From an uncultured Prevotella sp. (GTDB taxonomy: Bacteria; Bacteroidota; Bacteroidia; Bacteroidales; Bacteroidaceae), in the NCBI GenBank assembly GCA_944320305.1, contig CALUGW010000002.1, forward strand, positions 124,001 to 188,000: DNA of 64,000 nt, given 5' to 3'. Below the pieces are notes generated by a model. That model made no database searches. It was given only the letters and a program-made list of their open reading frames with translations, and was not told the DNA's origin. A program made the translations under genes and the position numbers. Positions 9,123-17,570 of the stretch are shown here, in pieces (position 1 is the first letter of the stretch; each line of letters starts with the position of its first letter).

Positions 9123-9896
9123 TCAGTTAAGAAATGCCGTCAGCGGCGAGCTGGCCTCCGCCGTCATGTCCATCGACTGGTTGCCAAGCCCGGCCTCGAA
9201 AGCCTCGCGGCCTGCCTCAACGGCCTTCTTGAAGGCGCGTGCCATGGCCACGGGGTCGCCCGCCACGGAGATGGCCGTGTTAACGAGCACCGCGTCGGCG
9301 CCTATCTCCATTGCCTTTGCAGCGTCGCTCGGTGCGCCAATGCCGGCATCTACCACGACAGGCACCGAAGCTTCGTCAATGATGATGTTGAGGAAGTCGA
9401 GCGTGCGCAGCCCCATGTTGGTGCCTATGGGCGCGGCGAGCGGCATCACGGTGGCCGCGCCGGCCTCGGCCAGCCGCTTGCATATCACGGGGTCGGCCTG
9501 GCAGTAGGGCAATACCACGAAGCCCTCTTTGACGAGCTGCTCCGTTGCCCGCAGCGTCTCCACGGGGTCGGGCAGCAGGTAGCGCGGGTCGGGGTGAATC
9601 TCCAGCTTGAGCCAGTTGGTGCCGAAAGCCTCGCGGGCCATCTTGGCGGCAAACACGGCCTCCTCGGCGTTGCGCGTGCCGGAGGTGTTGGGCAGCAGCT
9701 GTATGCCGGGGCGTGCGATGTGGGCGAGCATGTCGTCGCCCTTGTCGGCCAGGTCGATGCGCTTCATGGCCATGGTCACCATCTCCGTGGCCGAGGCTTC
9801 TATGGCCTGGGCCATCACTTCGTTGGAACTGAACTTGCCGGTTCCCAGGAACAGGCGCGATGAGAACTCCTTGCCTGCAATCACTAACTTTTCCAT
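9123..9896 (-). CDS. thiG: Thiazole synthase
   Basis: A 257-residue TIM-barrel enzyme that builds thiazole phosphate from deoxyxylulose phosphate, dehydroglycine and ThiS thiocarboxylate. [27 protein letters not shown] (with the Schiff-base lysine) and [14 protein letters not shown] are family signatures. The start MEKLVIAGK at 9896 gives the normal length; an in-frame extension upstream runs through the riboswitch. It is the first gene behind the TPP riboswitch. Confidence 0.97.
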   Translation of the reverse strand: MEKLVIAGKEFSSRLFLGTGKFSSNEVMAQAIEASATEMVTMAMKRIDLADKGDDMLAHIARPGIQLLPNTSGTRNAEEAVFAAKMAREAFGTNWLKLEIHPDPRYLLPDPVETLRATEQLVKEGFVVLPYCQADPVICKRLAEAGAATVMPLAAPIGTNMGLRTLDFLNIIIDEASVPVVVDAGIGAPSDAAKAMEIGADAVLVNTAISVAGDPVAMARAFKKAVEAGREAFEAGLGNQSMDMTAEASSPLTAFLN

Positions 9897-9984
9897 TTTC
9901 TCCTTATTTAATATATACGGCGCAAATAAGGGGTGCTGCCTGCGATATAGGCCGCGTGCCTTCCGGACTTGCAAAAAGCAACAT

Positions 9985-10075
9985 TGGCATTGTCGGTTCC
10001 CTCCGTCGGCATTATCCGAATCAGGTCTTACGGGTATGATCTCAGCCCGGGCAACAGCCCGAGCACCCCTGCCGG
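9985..10075 (-). ncRNA. TPP riboswitch (thi-box)
   Basis: Read on the minus strand, the conserved core is complete: GGGGTGC, then CTGAGA, ACCC, GACCTGATTCGGATAATGCC and GGAGGGAA. This is the thiamine pyrophosphate aptamer, which shuts off thi gene expression when TPP binds. It lies about 90 bp before thiG, inside the leader that starts at the promoter box at 10116-10123. No clear terminator follows, so control may be at translation of thiG; that part is inference. Confidence 0.95.
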
Positions 10076-10115
10076 CCCCGAGGGCCGGACTGTGCGCACT
10101 TTTGTTTTGCAACTG

Positions 10116-10123
10116 CAAACTTA
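10116..10123 (-). promoter_or_regulatory. -7 box for the thiamine operon
   Basis: TAAGTTTG on the minus strand, about 40 bp upstream of the TPP aptamer. Confidence 0.65.
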
Positions 10124-10251
10124 GCATTTTTTTCTGAGACGGCGGGCATTTGGCCGAAAAAAAGCATCGGCAGCCACAAACTTTTGCGCATAACGCTTCG
10201 ACTCGGCATAAACGTTGCGCACAAACCATTGCAGAAACGAATTATTTTTTG

Positions 10252-10259
10252 TACATTTG
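10252..10259 (+). promoter_or_regulatory. -7 box for the DUF4160/DUF2442 pair
   Basis: TACATTTG, with TTG about 20 bp upstream, lies 22 bp before the start at 10282 and is divergent from the thi promoter. Confidence 0.6.
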
Positions 10260-10281
10260 CAAAGAAACAACAAGAAGCAGT

Positions 10282-10539
10282 ATGCCCGAAATTTGCAGAT
10301 TCTACGGTATAATTATCAGCCTGTTCTGGAAAGACCATAATCCTCCGCACATTCACTTCACATACGGGGATTATAAATGCTCCATGAGCATATTGGACAG
10401 AATCGTGGACGGCCAAGCCCCGGCAAAGGTAATTGCTAAAGTAAACGAGTGGATAAACCAGCACGAGCCAGAGCTGCTTGAACTATGGGGGAAAGCCCAA
10501 AGAGGAGAAAAATTGAACAAAATAGAACCTTTAAAATAA
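10282..10539 (+). CDS. DUF4160 domain protein
   Basis: An 85-residue protein recognised by the opening MPEICRFYGIIISLF followed by DHNPPHIHF, the DUF4160 hallmark. The start at 10282 is chosen because an extension to 10150 would run through the promoter. It is followed after 7 bp by a DUF2442 gene; the two families are common neighbours and have been discussed as a toxin-antitoxin-like pair, but I know of no firm mechanism. The histidine-rich HNPPHIH motif could bind metal. Function is unproven. Confidence 0.8.
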   Translation: MPEICRFYGIIISLFWKDHNPPHIHFTYGDYKCSMSILDRIVDGQAPAKVIAKVNEWINQHEPELLELWGKAQRGEKLNKIEPLK

Positions 10540-10546
10540 TATTGCC

Positions 10547-10780
10547 ATGCTAAAAATCGTTGACGTTGACTACATAAAAGACTACGAGCTGCTCATCGCT
10601 TTCAGCGACGGAAGCAAGAAGAGAGTAGACCTGAAGCCCTACCTCAAAGGCGAAGTGTTCGGCGATTTGCTCGACAAGGACAAGTTCATACAGTATGGCT
10701 TGACCAACTCGACAATAGAATGGGCCAACGGGGCAGACCTCGCCCCGGAGTTCCTGCACGAGATAGGCATTGCGTGCTGA
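10547..10780 (+). CDS. DUF2442 domain protein
   Basis: A 77-residue acidic protein with the DUF2442 pattern: YELLIAFSDGSKKRVDL, then LKGEVFGDLLD, then ATIEWANGADLAPEFL-like ending (here STIEWANGADLAPEFL). It lies 7 bp after the DUF4160 gene, so they are almost certainly cotranscribed. It is the likely partner, perhaps antitoxin, of its neighbour; this is inference from genome context. Confidence 0.8.
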   Translation: MLKIVDVDYIKDYELLIAFSDGSKKRVDLKPYLKGEVFGDLLDKDKFIQYGLTNSTIEWANGADLAPEFLHEIGIAC

Positions 10781-11476
10781 ACAGGAAGCACCTTAATTAC
10801 AAGACGGCAAATGTCAAGCAACGCTTTCAAACGCCAGCTGTGGCTCCTCAACACGCTGCTAAGGCACAAGCGGCTTACGTTCGAGGAGATTAGAAGATTG
10901 TGGGAGTACGCCTCCATCAACGATGAGCGCAAGTCTCTTAGCCTGCGGACATTCCACAACCACAAGGACGCATTGTGCTCCATGTTCGGCATTTCCATTG
11001 CGTGCTCTGCCGCAGACGGCTACAAATATCGCATCTGCAATGAGGCTCCGTTGGACAATGCCCCATACCTGCAATGGCTTGTGAACACATTCAACACTGT
11101 GGAGACTATACGCCAAAGCGCAGACCTGCACGAAAGAATCATCCTGGAAGAAATGTCGGACGGGGCGCAATTCCTGCAAACGGTGATTCGCGCCATGAGA
11201 GAATGCAGGGTGCTGAATGTGAAATACCAGTCGTATTACAAGACCGAGCCACGTGAACTGCATTTCAGGCCGTACTGCATCAAGGTGCTTAGGCAGCGGT
11301 GGTATGTTGTCGGCACGGTAGAAGAAGACCGCGACATCAAGACAATCTCGCTCGACAGGGCATGGAACATGGAAGCCACCGGCAAGCATTTTGAATATCC
11401 GAAAGACTTCAGCCCGAAAGAATATTTCCGCAACAGCGTCGGCATCTACGTCAACGAAGGACTCAAACCGGAGAAC

Positions 11477-11482
11477 ATCGTT
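11477..11482. repeat. Target-site duplication, left copy (ATCGTT)
   Basis: ATCGTT directly precedes the left inverted repeat of the IS and recurs directly after the right one at 12527-12532. Confidence 0.9.
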
Positions 11483-12526
11483 ACGCGAGTTCGGGATAAG
11501 AAACGTTAGAAAAGCTCCAGTTGCCTTGTCCTTTCGATGTGTACGGGCAATGCCTCCGGCTTGTTGTCGAAGAAGCAATATGCCGTCAATGCGGAACAGA
11601 TGTTCATGATGAAGTTGTGTACGGAGCGATGCCTTGAATGCACAAGGTTGGCCTTGTTCTTGAGCAGCTCGTTGACGCACTCGATGACATACCTCTTGCG
11701 GAGCATGATTTTGTCCCACATGCGCATGAGCTTGTTCTTCATGTTCGCCTTAAGCCCATGCACGAGATGTATGCCCCGGTCGAAAAGCGTCTCGAAGAGT
11801 TCTTTCTTGATGTACCCCCTGTCCGCAAACACTTTCCCGTAAAGCTCCCTTGTGAACACGTTCCACACACGCTCGTCCCTGTCATCCACGTTAGCCCCTG
11901 TGACACAGAACGTTATGATGTCACCGCAGTCGTTGCACATGAGGTGTAGCTTGAAGCCGTGGCACCAGCCCATGGTACCCTTGCCGTCCTTGGCCAAGCC
12001 GTCGAAAACCTTGTTGAAATACCTCCTGACGTTGTGGCAAACGGGAATCATCGTGCTGTCAACAAATGTTATCCCCGTGCATTTGCCGAAGGCATACAAC
12101 TTCATGAACAGCATCATTTCGACAAACGTTCTCGGCATGAGCTCTACGAAACGGTTGTAGGACACGGCATCGGGGAACTCACGCCTCAGGCAGCCCTTGA
12201 CAAAGTCCAGGTAATACTCCTTGAAACTGCGGTAGGTGCCGAAATGGTAACAGACGAGGATGGTCATTATCTCGCTTTGCGACAGCCTGCCTTTGCGGTT
12301 CCTGCGTCTTTTGCCGTCCTTGCCGGCGGAGGGCAGGCGGAGGTTTTTTCGCATTTCAGATGTTAAATTCTTGTCGAACTCGTCGATAATACAGAAAATC
12401 TCCGTAACTTTGTCCTTGGTAATCATCGCTTATATCTTTTGTAACTGTTTGATTTTCATCTATAAAGGTACAAAATATTTGCGAGATTACCAACTTTTTT
12501 CTTGTTTTCTTATCCCGAACTCGCGT
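11483..12526 (-). mobile_element. IS982 family insertion sequence (1044 bp)
   Basis: The element is bounded by 21 bp perfect inverted repeats (outer end ACGCGAGTTCGGGATAAG) at 11483-11503 and 12506-12526, and carries a single transposase gene. It is flanked by a 6 bp ATCGTT direct duplication. Length, end structure and transposase fit the IS982 family. Perfect ends and an exact duplication suggest a recent, possibly still active insertion. Confidence 0.95.
11506..12426 (-). CDS. IS982 family transposase
   Basis: A 306-residue DDE transposase with the acidic triad at D123 (FVDSTMIPVC), D202 (VFADRGYI) and E249 (RYVIECVNELLKN). The motif GWCHGFKLHL and the opening MITKDKVTEIFCIIDEF are typical of IS982 enzymes in Bacteroidetes. 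The N-terminal third is basic (KDGKRRRNRKGR) and probably binds the terminal repeats. No frameshift or stop was seen, so the gene appears intact. It is transcribed against the interrupted WYL gene. Confidence 0.95.
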   Translation of the reverse strand: MITKDKVTEIFCIIDEFDKNLTSEMRKNLRLPSAGKDGKRRRNRKGRLSQSEIMTILVCYHFGTYRSFKEYYLDFVKGCLRREFPDAVSYNRFVELMPRTFVEMMLFMKLYAFGKCTGITFVDSTMIPVCHNVRRYFNKVFDGLAKDGKGTMGWCHGFKLHLMCNDCGDIITFCVTGANVDDRDERVWNVFTRELYGKVFADRGYIKKELFETLFDRGIHLVHGLKANMKNKLMRMWDKIMLRKRYVIECVNELLKNKANLVHSRHRSVHNFIMNICSALTAYCFFDNKPEALPVHIERTRQLELF

Positions 12527-12532
12527 ATCGTT
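12527..12532. repeat. Target-site duplication, right copy (ATCGTT)
   Basis: This is the second ATCGTT flanking the IS; the WYL reading frame resumes immediately after it. Confidence 0.9.
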
Positions 12533-12852
12533 GTCAGGGTTCATGGCGTAATGGCGGCACATCTGCGCTCCGTGCCTCTCCACGAATCGCAAGAGGAGCT
12601 GCAAAGCACCTCAACCCACACAGACTTCAGGTACAGAATGGCACCCAGCCACGAACTTGTACTGAGGCTTATCGGCTTGGGAAAGTCCGTTGAGGTGATA
12701 GAGCCGGAATGCCTCAGAGGCATGATGAGAGACGAACTTAGCAATATGGTGGAAGCATACAAGCATGAATCTGCCAGCGAAAAAAGCGACGACTAACGAC
12801 ATTTCACATAAATTTCCACTCGCCTATGAAAGTTTTTTGCACACCGCCATAC

Positions 12853-12860
12853 TATCTTTG
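12853..12860 (+). promoter_or_regulatory. -7 box for the 12888 gene
   Basis: TATCTTTG lies 27 bp before the ATG at 12888. It gives the following pair its own promoter, independent of the disrupted WYL gene. Confidence 0.6.
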
Positions 12861-12887
12861 CCCTCGAAACCAAACCACGCCAAAGCA

Positions 12888-13442
12888 ATGAAGACAACCA
12901 GAGACAAACGAAGAAAGGCTGAACTCAAAAGAAGGCAAGAGGAAGAGTCGTTCAGATTTCAAGTCATGTACGGCCTGAAAAACCGGCCGGGCTGCGGCAT
13001 CCCAGCCGACAACATAGTGCTGAACGGCGAGCTTGAATCAATATTCCACCACGGACTGACGAAAGGAATGCTGCAGTTGCGCGACATGATAAACGCGGTC
13101 AAAGACGGGTTAGGCATCAGCCCCGTTGATGAAATGTGCTCGCTCAACGGCAACGCCACTCCTTATCTGCTGGGAATAACAAGCGCAAACCCGCTGGAAA
13201 TGGCCGACATCGACCTCGACAGAGTGTGCCGCCTGGCGGACAAACGGCTGACGGAAGTGCCTCTGAAAGTGGAAATATATTACAACGATGACGTGCGCAA
13301 CAAAGTGTTCAACTGGCTGACGGAACACGGCTACCGCACTGCAGTGATGTACTACCAAACAATCGTAAGGCTGGAAAATGTCTTCGTGACAATCAAAAGG
13401 ACAACAAACAACGTACAACCCCATAAAACACAAAACACATGA
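12888..13442 (+). CDS. Unrecognised 184-residue protein
   Basis: I do not recognise this gene. The start at 12888 follows a clear promoter; an in-frame extension to 12765 would overlap the WYL gene end. The first 20 residues are strongly basic and helical (KTTRDKRRKAELKRRQ), suggesting nucleic-acid or protein binding. The middle has an AVKDGLGISPVDE stretch and the end is rich in aromatic and beta residues. Its stop overlaps the start of the following PD-(D/E)XK-like gene by 4 bp (ATGA), so the two proteins are probably made together. It could be an immunity, adaptor or regulatory partner; nothing in the sequence decides this. Confidence 0.7.
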   Translation: MKTTRDKRRKAELKRRQEEESFRFQVMYGLKNRPGCGIPADNIVLNGELESIFHHGLTKGMLQLRDMINAVKDGLGISPVDEMCSLNGNATPYLLGITSANPLEMADIDLDRVCRLADKRLTEVPLKVEIYYNDDVRNKVFNWLTEHGYRTAVMYYQTIVRLENVFVTIKRTTNNVQPHKTQNT

Positions 13443-14146
13443 ACATAAGATTCGAGAAAAAGGGAAAGGCTATCGACAGCCTCGAAGCATGGAAAGAACT
13501 TGGCAACCCCAAAAAGGATAACCAATGGAAAGAAGGCCACAGCGCACGGCTGATGGCCGAGCTGGCGATTGAGAGAAAGCCAGAGTTCGCAAAACGTGTA
13601 TCAGACCTGCTGGCCGAATGCGGCATTGCAGAGCAGGATTTCGTCTGCGAGCCGGAAGCGGCAGCCGGTCTTGGCGAAGGAATGTACTCAGGAGGGCCAC
13701 GCAACCACGACCTGCTCATGCTTGGGAAAGACTGCGTAATTGGCATAGAAGCCAAGGTTTCTGAATATTTTGATGAAGAAATCGGCAAGCATCTGAAAAG
13801 CCCAAAAGGCAATGAGAGCACGAGGGCGGAACGTCTAATCAAGTGCTTGACGCCTAAAAAAAGCCAAGACGAGGTAAGCGGGATTGGCTACCAGCTCTTC
13901 ACTGCGGCCAGAGGCATAATGTGCGCAGCCTTGAAACATGGGATGGATAAATGCATAATGCTCGTCATCACGTTCAAAGGCAATGTGGAAAAAGAAAAGA
14001 ATTACGATGCAAATTGCGCAAAAAACGCGAAAGACTTTGACGACTTCCTAAAAGCTACAGGAGCGGACGGCAACGGACAGATTGTCAGAGACATCTCCGG
14101 CAAAGCCATTTCCTGTTGGATAAAGCATATCGACGTGACTGTATAA
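13439..14146 (+). CDS. PD-(D/E)XK-like nuclease domain protein
   Basis: A 235-residue protein not assigned to a named family with confidence. It contains GPRNHDLLMLG followed by VIGIEAKVSE, giving D91, E104 and K106 in the spacing and hydrophobic setting of a PD-(D/E)XK nuclease core. GHSARLMAELA near residue 33 supplies a helix with a possible additional acidic residue. The C-terminal half (GYQLFTAARG and LVITFKG) is consistent with the rest of such a fold. It overlaps the upstream unknown gene by 4 bp and precedes a phosphoesterase by 9 bp. It may be a restriction-like or defence enzyme; this is inferred from the motif and context only. Confidence 0.7.
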   Translation: MNIRFEKKGKAIDSLEAWKELGNPKKDNQWKEGHSARLMAELAIERKPEFAKRVSDLLAECGIAEQDFVCEPEAAAGLGEGMYSGGPRNHDLLMLGKDCVIGIEAKVSEYFDEEIGKHLKSPKGNESTRAERLIKCLTPKKSQDEVSGIGYQLFTAARGIMCAALKHGMDKCIMLVITFKGNVEKEKNYDANCAKNAKDFDDFLKATGADGNGQIVRDISGKAISCWIKHIDVTV

Positions 14147-14155
14147 TCCGCCGAA

Positions 14156-14761
14156 ATGAGGATACTGCACATTTCAGACACGCACGGACTGCACCGTAAG
14201 CCAATCCTGCCAGAGGCCGATGTGCTGGTGCATTCGGGCGACTTCACCTTTGCCGGAGCCGAGAGCGAGGCTTACGACTTCATGGAGTGGCTCATCAGTC
14301 TGCCCTATAATAACAAGGTATTCATCGCCGGAAACCACGATGATTGTATGTTCGGTGCCGTCTCCATAAGCGGCCTGCCTGCCAACGTACACTACCTTTG
14401 CAACTCTGGGGTGACGCTCTGCGGCATCAGCTTCTACGGCGTTCCGCTGCTGATGGGCGACATTCTGAGCGGAGATTACGATGCCATGATTGGCAAAATC
14501 CCCGACAAGACTGACGTTCTGATTACGCACCAGCCACCGTTCGGCATCCTCGACGGCAGCGACCGCGACAAATCGGCGCATTACGGCGACCGGCTGCTGC
14601 TCGAAAGGGTGGGAACGGTGCGCCCCAAGCTCCATCTTTTCGGCCACAACCACAACAGCTACGGCACTGTTTCCGCCGGCGGCACCATTTTCTCCAACGC
14701 CGCCGTGCTCGACAACGGCTACAACATGAAGCCTGTCCGCCCCACCCTGCTCGACGTCTGA
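14156..14761 (+). CDS. Calcineurin-like metallophosphoesterase
   Basis: A 201-residue protein with the full metallophosphoesterase motif set: ISDTHG (D8, H10), HSGDF (D29), AGNHDD (N60, H61), THQPP and FGHNHN. It would hydrolyse phosphomonoesters or diesters with two bound metals; the substrate cannot be read from the sequence. It starts 9 bp after the PD-(D/E)XK-like gene and is probably cotranscribed with it. No signal peptide, so cytoplasmic. Confidence 0.92.
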   Translation: MRILHISDTHGLHRKPILPEADVLVHSGDFTFAGAESEAYDFMEWLISLPYNNKVFIAGNHDDCMFGAVSISGLPANVHYLCNSGVTLCGISFYGVPLLMGDILSGDYDAMIGKIPDKTDVLITHQPPFGILDGSDRDKSAHYGDRLLLERVGTVRPKLHLFGHNHNSYGTVSAGGTIFSNAAVLDNGYNMKPVRPTLLDV

Positions 14762-14905
14762 CAGCCGCACAGACCGCCTACCGCACCATAGTTCCCAATG
14801 AAAAATGTAAGATTCGGCCAAAAGTTCGCCGAGAAAAGTGTGGTGCTTGCGCTGAAGTTCGCAAAGAAAAGTGCAAAACCGCGATGCAATGTCACAGAAA
14901 AAACG

Positions 14906-14913
14906 TATTTTTG
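14906..14913 (+). promoter_or_regulatory. -7 box for the two-component operon
   Basis: TATTTTTG, about 90 bp before the response regulator start at 15003. Confidence 0.5.
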
Positions 14914-15002
14914 CACACATACAACAACGGCGAGCCTATCCGGGCGGCAAGCCTATGCGGCCTGGCAACTGATTGGGCCACACGTTACCAACAGACAGAA
15001 AC

Positions 15003-15680
15003 ATGAAGATACTGATAGTGGAAGACAACGACGACCTGCGCGAAGTGATAGCCCGGTCGCTCGAAAAGGAACGCTACGTGGCCGAGACCGCCGCCACCTA
15101 TGCCGAGGCGCGCACCAAGGCGTTCGTCTACGAGTACGACTGCATACTGCTCGACATCATGCTGCCCGACGGCAGCGGGCTGGACCTGCTGCGCGAACTG
15201 CACAAGGCGGGGCGGAGGGTAAACGTCATCATACTCTCGGCCAAGGACTCGATAGACGACAAGGTGAACGGACTGGAGCTTGGGGCCGACGACTACCTGC
15301 CCAAGCCCTTCCACCTGGCTGAGCTTCACGCCAGGATAAGGAGCGTGCTAAGGCGGCAGACACGCGGCGGCGAACAGACGATAAGGGTGGCCAACGTGAC
15401 GATACACCCCGACACATTCCGCGTTGAGGTGGACGGCGCGCCCGTGGAGCTGAACCGCAAGGAGTACGACATACTGCTCTATCTCGTGAACCGCCGGGGC
15501 CGCCTCATAGAGAAACAGGCGCTGGCCGAGGCCGTGTGGGGCGACGACATCGACCAGGCCGACAACTTCGACTTCATCTACGCGCAGATGAAAAACCTGC
15601 GCAAGCGGCTCAAGGCGGCCGGAGCCGGCATAGAGATAAAGACCGTCTACGGCTTCGGCTACAAGCTCACAGAGCCATGA
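15003..15680 (+). CDS. OmpR-family response regulator
   Basis: A 225-residue regulator. The receiver domain (residues 1-115) has the acidic pocket EDND at 7-10, phospho-accepting D51 (CILLDIMLPDGSG), the conserved T/S position in ILSAKDS, and K101 in LPKPF. A winged-helix DNA-binding domain spans about 127-225 and ends in KTVYGFGYKL, typical of the OmpR class. It overlaps the histidine kinase by 4 bp (ATGA). Target genes are unknown; no obvious regulon lies next to it. Confidence 0.95.
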   Translation: MKILIVEDNDDLREVIARSLEKERYVAETAATYAEARTKAFVYEYDCILLDIMLPDGSGLDLLRELHKAGRRVNVIILSAKDSIDDKVNGLELGADDYLPKPFHLAELHARIRSVLRRQTRGGEQTIRVANVTIHPDTFRVEVDGAPVELNRKEYDILLYLVNRRGRLIEKQALAEAVWGDDIDQADNFDFIYAQMKNLRKRLKAAGAGIEIKTVYGFGYKLTEP

Positions 15681-16966
15681 AACTGCTCCACGTGCTCTCG
15701 CTGCGCCTCTCGGTCATCAAGGTGGTGGTGTTCGCCTTCTGGGCCGCGCTGTTCTATTTCGCCGTCATTGACGAGATAAACGACGAGGTGGACGACTCGC
15801 TCGAGGACCACGCCGAGACGCTCATACGCCGCCACCTGGCCGGCGAGCGGCTGCCCTCGGCGTCGAACGACACCAACAACCAGTACTACCTGCACGAGGT
15901 GCCGGCCGCCTACGCCGACAGCCGCTCCCACATACGCTACGAGGACAGCGAGGTGTACATCAGGCAGAAGAACGAGTTCGAACCCGCCCGCACCATCTCC
16001 TACATCTTCAGCGACGACGACGGGCGCTTCTTCGAGCTGATGGTCTACACCCCCACCATCGACAAGGACGACCTGAAGGCCGCCGTGGCCTGGTGGATAC
16101 TGGCCCTCTACGCGGCCATGGTGCTCTGCACCGTGGCGGTGAACATCGTCACCCTGCGCCGCTTCATGCGCCCGCTACAGGCTCTGCTGGCCTGGCTCGG
16201 AGCCTACCGGATAGGAGGCCGCAACCGCCCCATGCCCCCGCAGACCGACATCGACGAGTTCCGCCAATTGGGCGAGGCCATGGAGCGCAGCTTCAGGCGC
16301 AGCGAGCAGGCGTACGAGCAGCAGAAGCTCTTCACCGCAAACGCCTCGCACGAGATGCAGACGCCGCTGGCCGTCATTCAGAGCCGACTGGAGATGCTGC
16401 TCGACGACGGCGGACTGACCGAGCGCCAGATGGGCGACGTGGTCAAGACGCTGCACACGCTGCAGGCCATGGCGCGCACGAACCGCTCGCTGCTGCTGCT
16501 CTGCAAGATTGACAACGGGCAGTTCACCAACGCCCGCCCCGTGAGCATGGAGGCCGTCATCGGCCGCCTGCTGGCCGACATACAGGCCGTCTACGCCCAC
16601 AAGCGCATAGCCGTGACAACCAGCGCCGACGGCGACATGACGCTGACAATGGACCCCTCACTGGCCTCAACGCTGGCCTCAAACCTGCTGAAGAACGCCT
16701 TCGTCCACACCTGCAGCGGCGGCTCGATAGCCATCGGCATCACGCCCGGAGCCGTCACCATAGCCAACACCGGGCATGACGGGCCGCTCGACGCGCGGCG
16801 CATATTCGAGCGCTTCTACCACTCGCCGCAGAAAGCCTCGTCGACAGGCCTGGGCCTGGCCATCGTCAAGGCCATCTGCCGCCTCTACGGTCTGGGCATC
16901 GCCTACAGCTTCGAGGACGGCCGCCACGTGTTCACACTCACCCCGACAGACGGCCAAAAGGCTTAG
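15677..16966 (+). CDS. Sensor histidine kinase
   Basis: A 429-residue membrane kinase. Segment 1 is about residues 10-31 and segment 2 about 138-160, enclosing a roughly 105-residue sensing domain. The H box is FTANASHEMQTPLAVIQ with H225. The ATPase domain has LLKNAFVH (N box), IANTGHDGP (G1) and STGLGLAIVKAIC (G2). A HAMP linker is short or degenerate. It phosphorylates the overlapping upstream regulator. The start at 15677 is chosen because it overlaps the regulator stop and begins just before segment 1; a longer in-frame reading upstream lies inside the regulator gene. Confidence 0.94.
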   Translation: MKLLHVLSLRLSVIKVVVFAFWAALFYFAVIDEINDEVDDSLEDHAETLIRRHLAGERLPSASNDTNNQYYLHEVPAAYADSRSHIRYEDSEVYIRQKNEFEPARTISYIFSDDDGRFFELMVYTPTIDKDDLKAAVAWWILALYAAMVLCTVAVNIVTLRRFMRPLQALLAWLGAYRIGGRNRPMPPQTDIDEFRQLGEAMERSFRRSEQAYEQQKLFTANASHEMQTPLAVIQSRLEMLLDDGGLTERQMGDVVKTLHTLQAMARTNRSLLLLCKIDNGQFTNARPVSMEAVIGRLLADIQAVYAHKRIAVTTSADGDMTLTMDPSLASTLASNLLKNAFVHTCSGGSIAIGITPGAVTIANTGHDGPLDARRIFERFYHSPQKASSTGLGLAIVKAICRLYGLGIAYSFEDGRHVFTLTPTDGQKA

Positions 16967-16978
16967 CCATTCCGATTT

Positions 16979-17367
16979 TTAACACTTCCGGACCGCGCGA
17001 AATAGAATCCAGAAAGCGTCTAAGCCCGCCTTCGGCGGTCCGAAAAGCCGTCCGATTTTGCAAAACCACCCATATCGCAACGCGAAATGACCCATATCGC
17101 AACGCGATATAGGCCATATCGGAAGCCAAGAAGGGTGGTCTCGCAGCCCCAAAACCGCCGTTTTGGGACTGAAAAAGGACGTTTCGGGGGCTGGTTTCAT
17201 TGCACAATAGGTCTTATGAGGCTTATAAGTCCTATAAGGCCAAACAGTTACGATTGCACACCCGTGCCGCGCGTATTTGCCGCCAGATGCTTTTTATTTT
17301 CAAATTCGCGAAATTTGAGAGGGCAAAGAGCACCGTTTTTTAACTTTTGCAAATAAACACTAACATG
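16979..17367 (+). repeat. 388 bp intergenic element, full copy 2
   Basis: This fills most of the 604 bp gap between the kinase and the flippase. Blocks in order: TTAACAC, CGAAATAGAA, two to three GGCC/GACC-centred units (CCCATATCGCAACGCGA, GCGATATAGGCCATATCG), GTTTCGGGGGCTGG, TTGCACAATAGGTC, TTATGAGGCTTATAAGTCC, GTTACGATTGCACAC, and an AT-rich end. Same order as copies 1 and 3. The rest of the gap holds the flippase promoter. Confidence 0.88.
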
Positions 17368-17472
17368 ACACAGGACACGAAATACCGGCTGAAGAATTGG
17401 AATTTGTGCTGTTTGTCAGCCAGCAAACAGCAATTACCGGGCAACGTTTTCGCGTGAAATGCGTTTTTTCGC

Positions 17473-17480
17473 TATCTTTG
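17473..17480 (+). promoter_or_regulatory. -7 box for the polysaccharide locus (flippase)
   Basis: TATCTTTG, 90 bp before the flippase start at 17571. Confidence 0.6.
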
Positions 17481-17570
17481 CAAGCACAAACACAGGCACA
17501 GACTTTGGCACGCGCGCCACCAAGCGACAGCCGCCCGGGCCTGTTTAAACGAAACGAGAACAAACCGTCA

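Larger units (their letters stand above)
10811..12796 (+). pseudogene. WYL-domain transcriptional regulator interrupted by IS982
   Basis: Codons 1-224 lie at 10811-11482 and codons 225-311 at 12533-12796. Joining the halves with one copy of the ATCGTT duplication restores one frame (ENIVVRVHG) and a normal 311-residue length. The N-terminal 75 residues form a winged-helix region, residues about 125-210 a WYL domain with QRWYVVGT, and the C-terminal part is a WCX-like extension. As it stands, the 5-prime part reads on 27 bp into the IS to a stop at 11509. WYL proteins bind nucleotide or DNA ligands and often control defence genes; what this one controlled is unknown. It begins 30 bp after DUF2442. 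Confidence 0.9.

Noticed and set aside
10811..11509. An intact 232-residue WYL protein
   Set aside because: Its last eight codons lie inside the IS, and the true C-terminus resumes beyond it at 12533.
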